Shown: piece by piece, positions 24,801 to 31,300 of the stretch | Position numbering within the stretch: position 1 is the first letter of the stretch | Layout: every line of letters begins with the position of its first letter | Source of the DNA: Branchinecta lynchi | Taxonomy: Eukaryota; Arthropoda; Branchiopoda; Anostraca; Branchinectidae | Direction of reading: 5' to 3' | DNA length: 64,000 bases | Assembly: GCA_023053575.1 (NCBI GenBank) | Contig: JAKZAP010000006.1 | Span: forward strand, 18,175,280 to 18,239,279 | Position numbers and translations under genes: made by a program | Notes under the pieces: model-generated | Database searches by the model: none | Told to the model about the DNA's origin: nothing | Seen by the model: the letters and a program-made list of their open reading frames with translations, nothing else

Positions 24801-27800
24801 GACGATTCAAAATGTCCACGGGGGAGGCTAAAATAATCATGGGACAGCGGACAACGAGATTATAAGGGACAGGATAAACACGGAAAAGGTATTGAAAAGA
24901 AAAAATTCATTGTTTGGTGATTAGTTCAGAATCATTTGCCTGAAAGTACAGAAAAAAAGAATTGTTCCTTACAGTTCAATGGGCAGATCAAACTACCCGA
25001 ATCCCGCTCTGTAACAACCTAGGAACAATGCTTACCCCCTAGCTCAGCAGCTTTTTCAACAGTTTCCTCTATGTGATATTTCAAAGCGTAATCTTTTGGG
25101 CCAGTACATGCTCAATTTACTAGCTTAGACAAAGATAAAAGTGATGTTTCTTATAACACTTAGCAGATCTTTATTTTATGCATAAATCAGCTTGTATAAT
25201 TCAGATTTGAATAGGCTATTTGTTTTTGAATGATTTTTGCAGCTACGTTATTTTTTATAAACTTATTGCATATTCTGGTACATTTTATAAAGCAAGTTAA
25301 TCAAGCTTCACAACACTATTCCACAAAGAAAACTTTTAATAGGCACTTTAAAACATGGAACTTCTGATGAAACACAAGAACAATCAGGTAAACTGCATTT
25401 GCGGCTTGACTTTGGTGACATCTCATATATATCCTTTTCTATCAAGCATTGCTGGAAGTTTTTGAATATCCTGCCACGATATCCCAGCTCCTAAGATTTG
25501 GATCGCCGAAATGCCAGAGAGGTAAAGACAAGGGATAACGAGAAAATGGCCGATTTTCGTAGCGCCTTCTTAAGGAAGTCGGAAATGTTTATTTGTGAAG
25601 CATTTAATACAAAATGAAGCATTAGAAGTGTCCATTGTGCTTTAACTAAAACAAAAATAGTTTTAAGATCGCTGTTAGGGATTCATTTTATTTTTTAAGA
25701 ATTATAGTATCATATCATAACTGAGATGATGTCATAAGTGATAACTGAGACTCACTCACCCCTTATTCCAGTTCACTACGGACCGAACACCTAACATCGT
25801 TTGCATTGTGATCGTGGGCATTATGAGTTTTAGCTGTTGGAAGTGGTTGGTGTATAACCCCTCTGCCTTGCACCTTCTTAAATGCATGTTTACTCGCCTA
25901 GGCTGGTAAGAAATGGTGGCAAAACTCCGACGATCCTTGGCAAACGCTGGCTTGCTGCATGGAGATAGAGCAAGCACTGAAATCTTCAGACCCAAAGAAA
26001 TACGTTTCCCACCTGCCAGTTCATCAGGACGGCTCTTGTAACGGTTTGCAACACTATGCAGCTCTTGGTCGTGATGCGATTGGTGCACGAAGTGTGAATC
26101 TTGCCGCAAATAAAGTCCCGGGAGATGTCTATAGTGACGTTGCTGCGCTGGTAAGTCGATCATTTTATTTATAACCCGTCACTGAACGAAACTGGGCGAG
26201 GCCCAGAAAAGACGGAGTAAAAAACGAACAGTCGTATCTTGTTTCTCCGACACCCTGTTCTGGACTTCTGTCTTCTACGCTCTCAGATTTAGAAAGCATT
26301 ACCAAGGGAGAAATTTATGTAGGCTTTCATTAACATGTCTTTCGCGCTTTACTTGAGAGCGCTCCAACTCGCATGTTCATCGTTTCAGCCCTGCTCTTGT
26401 TAGGCTACCTCAGATGCCTTATTTTTGTATACACCCTGACCCAGAAAAAAAAAACTGGAAACCCTATCTAGTCCAAATCATAGAGCTGTCCTCAAAATAA
26501 AATGTAGCTTAAGATAGCAACGGTTGCGTGCCATTAGGAGCCTTGACGCCACGATGTCATAGCTTGAAGAATGAAGAAAAACTAATCCCCAAATCGTGGA
26601 GAGGCCAAATGGTTTATACCGTTAACGTACAACAAATAAAAAAACGGCGAACCCATTGCAGCTAGTGTAATTAATCAATATTTTACGGATATCTGTCGGA
26701 TATCCACTTAGTGCTCTTCCCGAAAACGCAAATGTTGGCGGCATACCTGTAATTCAGGTCCAGGCTGTTCTGGAAAAGCTACAGCGACTTGATACGTCTA
26801 AAGCGAATTACCCAAATGAAATACCTATTAAGTTGATTGTTGAATGTTGCGATCTTTTAAGCCTTCCTTTAACCGCAATTTTTAACCAATGTCTTATAGA
26901 AGATATCTTTCCAAAGTTTTTTAAAAGAGCGTACATTACGCCGATTCCTAAAAGTAAATCTCCTAGCCAAGCTAGTGACCTCCGCCCGATTTCAAAAACA
27001 TCTGCGTTTTCTAAAGTGTTCGAAGGTTTTAATTTTGAGTACCTGTACGATGAAATTCGAGATAAGATTGATTCCCGTCAATTTGGTTTTAGACCCGGGT
27101 GTAGTACAGCGCCTTATTTATTTCGAATGTTAGATAATGTTTTAAGGCACCTCGAAACGGAACATGCGTTTGTAGACGCTCTTTTCGCTGACATTGTAAA
27201 GGCATTTGACAGTTTAGACCAGCAGGTGGCTATTCATGAGGCTGCTGATATGGGGGCTAGTAAATTTGTCTTACGTATGTTAGCTAGTTTTTTGTCTGAT
27301 AGAGAACAGTGTGTGCAGCTACCAAACGGTCATGTTTCCGAATTCTTGGACATATACTGTGGATCGCCGCAGGGGACTAAGCTAGGACCATTGTCTTTTT
27401 TGATTGTTTTTAATCGTATTTTAACTTCAATTCGTGACCGTTTTAAATTTGCTGATGACCTATCTGTGCTTTCATTGAGAAACCTTTCAAATCATTCTGA
27501 TCATACAACCACGCTCAGTGATATTTATGAAAATCTCCAGACCGAACTAAGCCGAGTTAAATTAACGGTAAGCAGCGTGAAGAGTGTTGGTATGAGATTT
27601 TCGTTCCTCAAGAAAGATGTTCCGGTTATTGAAGATGTTGGTTTGAGTACACAAAACTGTGTCAAATTACTTGGTGTGTGTATCCAGAGTGACCTCAAAT
27701 GGAATACTCACATTGACGCTCTTGTTAGAAATGGGTCGCATCTACTGAAATCTTTCTCGGTCCTGAGGAGATTTAAGATTCCCGTGAAACAATTACTCCT

Positions 27801-28343
27801 AATTTATTGCTGTTATGTCAGACCTTGTCTTGAACATTGTTGCCAGGTATGGCATCCCGGTCTGACTAAGGAGCAATCCAGTAGACTGGAGCTAATACAG
27901 AAAAGAGCTATTAAGATTATCCTGGGCCCAGTGTGCGTTAGTTATGAAGAGAGCCTTTCAAGTCTCGGTCTCCCTTCCCTTGAGCGACGTAGGCACCATT
28001 TAACAATAAGTTTTGGCCACAAATGTCTAAATTCTGAACTTCACAGATCAATGTTGCCTGAGTATGTTGAACAAAATAAAAACAGGCCCAACACGCGTAC
28101 TCAAACCCACTCAAACAAAGCTAAATTAACAAATTATCCAGCGGATAAATTAACAAATTATCCAGCGGATGCAACTGAAAGATATGTTAACTCGTTTATG
28201 CCGTACTTTGTTCGTTCTTTTAATAGTTCTTAGGCGTGATTATCTGGTAGTATTTGTCATTTGTCGTTGGCCATTTTATATCCAGTTGCAAGTGCAATGT
28301 TGACTTACCTTTGCTAGCTATCTTTGCTATTTTGGTGAATAAA

Positions 28344-28389
<46 letters not shown>

Positions 28390-31300
28390 CATACCAGTAA
28401 AAAATAAATAATATGGTCAAACTGATTAACATAACACACAAAGCCTTTTCCACCTGCCGTTCTTATATCGAAGGATGTCTGTTGCTTACATTGTGGTCAA
28501 ACTGATTAACATAAGACACACCAAGCCTTTTCCCACCTGCCGTTCTTATATCGAAGGCTGTCCTTTGCTTACATTGTGCTGCAATATACCTTCTGTTCTC
28601 TGCAGTGCGGGCGGTCACTACTCATTATTTGTAGTGTGGCGTGGCTCGTGTTTGTTCAGGTTCGGAGTGTTAACTTGCTCGCTCAGTGTTGGCTGAGGGT
28701 CAGATGGTCCGAATTCCGCAGGTCTAGGGAACTGGGAGCCGTACTTTATGTCCCACGGGTACGGAACCGGTAGTTCTTTCGGGAAACAAACCATAAGAGC
28801 TACGATTCCCGGATCTGACATCATTGACTAAAGGAAACTTGTATGTGCTGGCTCCTGTTCCGGTAGTAAATCGAAATAGCTCACGGAAACTTCGTCGCAC
28901 CAGCTTCTCGTCCGGTAGTCTCACTGAATTATGTACTCAGAAGCTAGGGAGCCGTTTGACACTGGAAACTATATAGTTGGAGCCTGTGCTCCGGTAGTGT
29001 CTATACTAAATATTGAACTCACGGTATGGTTTTGATGAGAGCTAGGATGCCGGGATTTTCACCGACTTAGAGAAAATGACATGGGGAAAAACCCACTACC
29101 GGAACCCATATATTTATTTATTTATTTTTACATTTAGTGTTAAGCTTTTAGCTTGTCGCCAGAATATTGGGAGCTAAAGTACCGCAACAACTATTTGGTT
29201 GAAAAATGACCAGCTCACGGAAACAGATGGCTATGGGCTAGGGTTCCGGTTGTGCAAAAAAATTAGCTCACATACCCATGCCAGTGCTGACTAGGAGCCT
29301 AGGAGTCCGGGAGTGGATATTTTTTACTCACGGAACCCAACTCCCATGCGCTAGGGTTCCGGTGATGCAACAAAAAAAAAGAAAAAACTCGCGCAAACGT
29401 GTCAATATGGACTTGAGAGTCGAGTACCAAATATTATCAACTCAAGTATTAATAAGTATAATCACGCACTACTGGAACCCTAGCCCATAGAAGTTGGGTA
29501 CTTGAGCTGATAATATATGCTACCGAAGTCGAAGACCATATTGACACGTGTCCGTGAGTTTGTAATTTTACTTTTTTGCACTACCGGAATTCTAGCCCAC
29601 GGGAATTGGGTTCCGTGGGTTAAGAATATTTACTCCCGGTTTCCTAATATGCACTGACATGGGTCCATGAGTTCAATTTTTTTTTTTTTTTTTTTTTTTT
29701 TGGCACTACCAGAACCCTAGCCTATGGTCGTTTGTGCGCGTGAGCTGATCATTTTCAACCGATTAGTTGCTGCTACCGGTACCTTAGCTCTCAATATATG
29801 GGTTCAGTAGCTTATTTTTTCACATGTTATTTTCTCGAAGTCAGTGAAAGTTGCGGCATCCTAGCTCTCATCCAAACTATTCCATGAGTTCTATATTCCA
29901 TGTAAACACTACCGGAACACAAGCTCCAATTGTATAGTTTCCAGTATCACCTACGGGCTCCCTAGCGTCTGAGTACATAATTCCGTAAGACTACCGGACG
30001 AGAAGCTGGTACGACGAAGTTTCCGTGAGCTATTTCTATTACTACCGGAACGGGAGCCAGCACATACGAGTTTCCGTTAGTCAGTGACGTCAGATCCCGG
30101 AGTCGTAGCTCATATGAATTGATTTCCGCGAGACCTGCCGGTTCATTAGCTCGTAGGATATAAAGTACGGCTCCCGGTTCCCTAGACAGTGCCGTGTAAA
30201 AATAGACCAGATATGCGGCTGAAATTCCTTATCGATTAACTTAGGTTACACGAATATACGTCTTACCAACTTCTATTAGAATCGCCCAGAACCTAGCTTT
30301 AACAAACGATGACGTTTGTCCGAAGTTTTCTGCGGATGGACTTTAGTAAACATCAAGATAGGAGGCTGCCTTAGTACTAGCTCCGTTTTCGTTCAGTATT
30401 AACTTTCTTACGTCGCACAGGTTGAGCGCCAGAGAAGACAAGACGCCGAGCAAGGTAACGAAACCGCAAAAGTGCTAGAGGGCTTCGTATCTCGGAAAGT
30501 CGTAAAACAGACTGTGATGACGATTGTGTACGGTGTGACGCGACTAGGAGCCCGTCTCCAAATCATGAGGCAGCTGAAGGATATCGACGAGTTCCCGAAC
30601 GAAGCAGCCTCTAAAGCGAGCAACTATTTGGCAGAGAAGACATTTGATTGCATCCGGGAAATGTTTACTTCCGCCAGAGAGATCCAGGTGAGGTTATACG
30701 TGAGCTTACTATCGACTATTAAGATCGCTGATTGATTATGGCAGACTTGCTACTCCTCGATTTCCTACTCTTCCGCGACTCGGGTAAATTTTGTTCGGTG
30801 CAGCATCGCAAGATCCTGCGGCTAATGTTTTGACAGGTGTTACCGCGTCGGCTTTGGTGGAACCCGGAACCGTACAGCGAGCTTCGATGCTTCTCTCTTT
30901 TCAGGATTTCTGTTTCTGCCAAAATGTTCAATTTTGCTTTCGTTTCCAGGCATCAGGTTCACCGCCAGAATATTTGTCTTGCGTGGCTTTTCGCCTGTCG
31001 ATTTTTTCGCTGTTAAATATTGACCACCTCATTACTACTGAGTTTTATGTTGTGCACCTTTCCTCCACCACAGCCACTGGCCCAAGCCGCCCCTCGACGT
31101 CTTCTAATAGTCCTTTTCACTCAGCCGTTTGGTAACACTGCTGCTCTGTCTTTGCAAGTCCTCAGCCCTAGTCGTACTGGGAGCTCCTGAGTTTCCCTGG
31201 ACACCAGGTTTAGTACGGTCGTCGTGTGCAAAGAACAAATTCAAAGCGGACTACCTAGAGCGTGTTCAGTCCTACTTACCGTAGTTACTACGCATGACGT

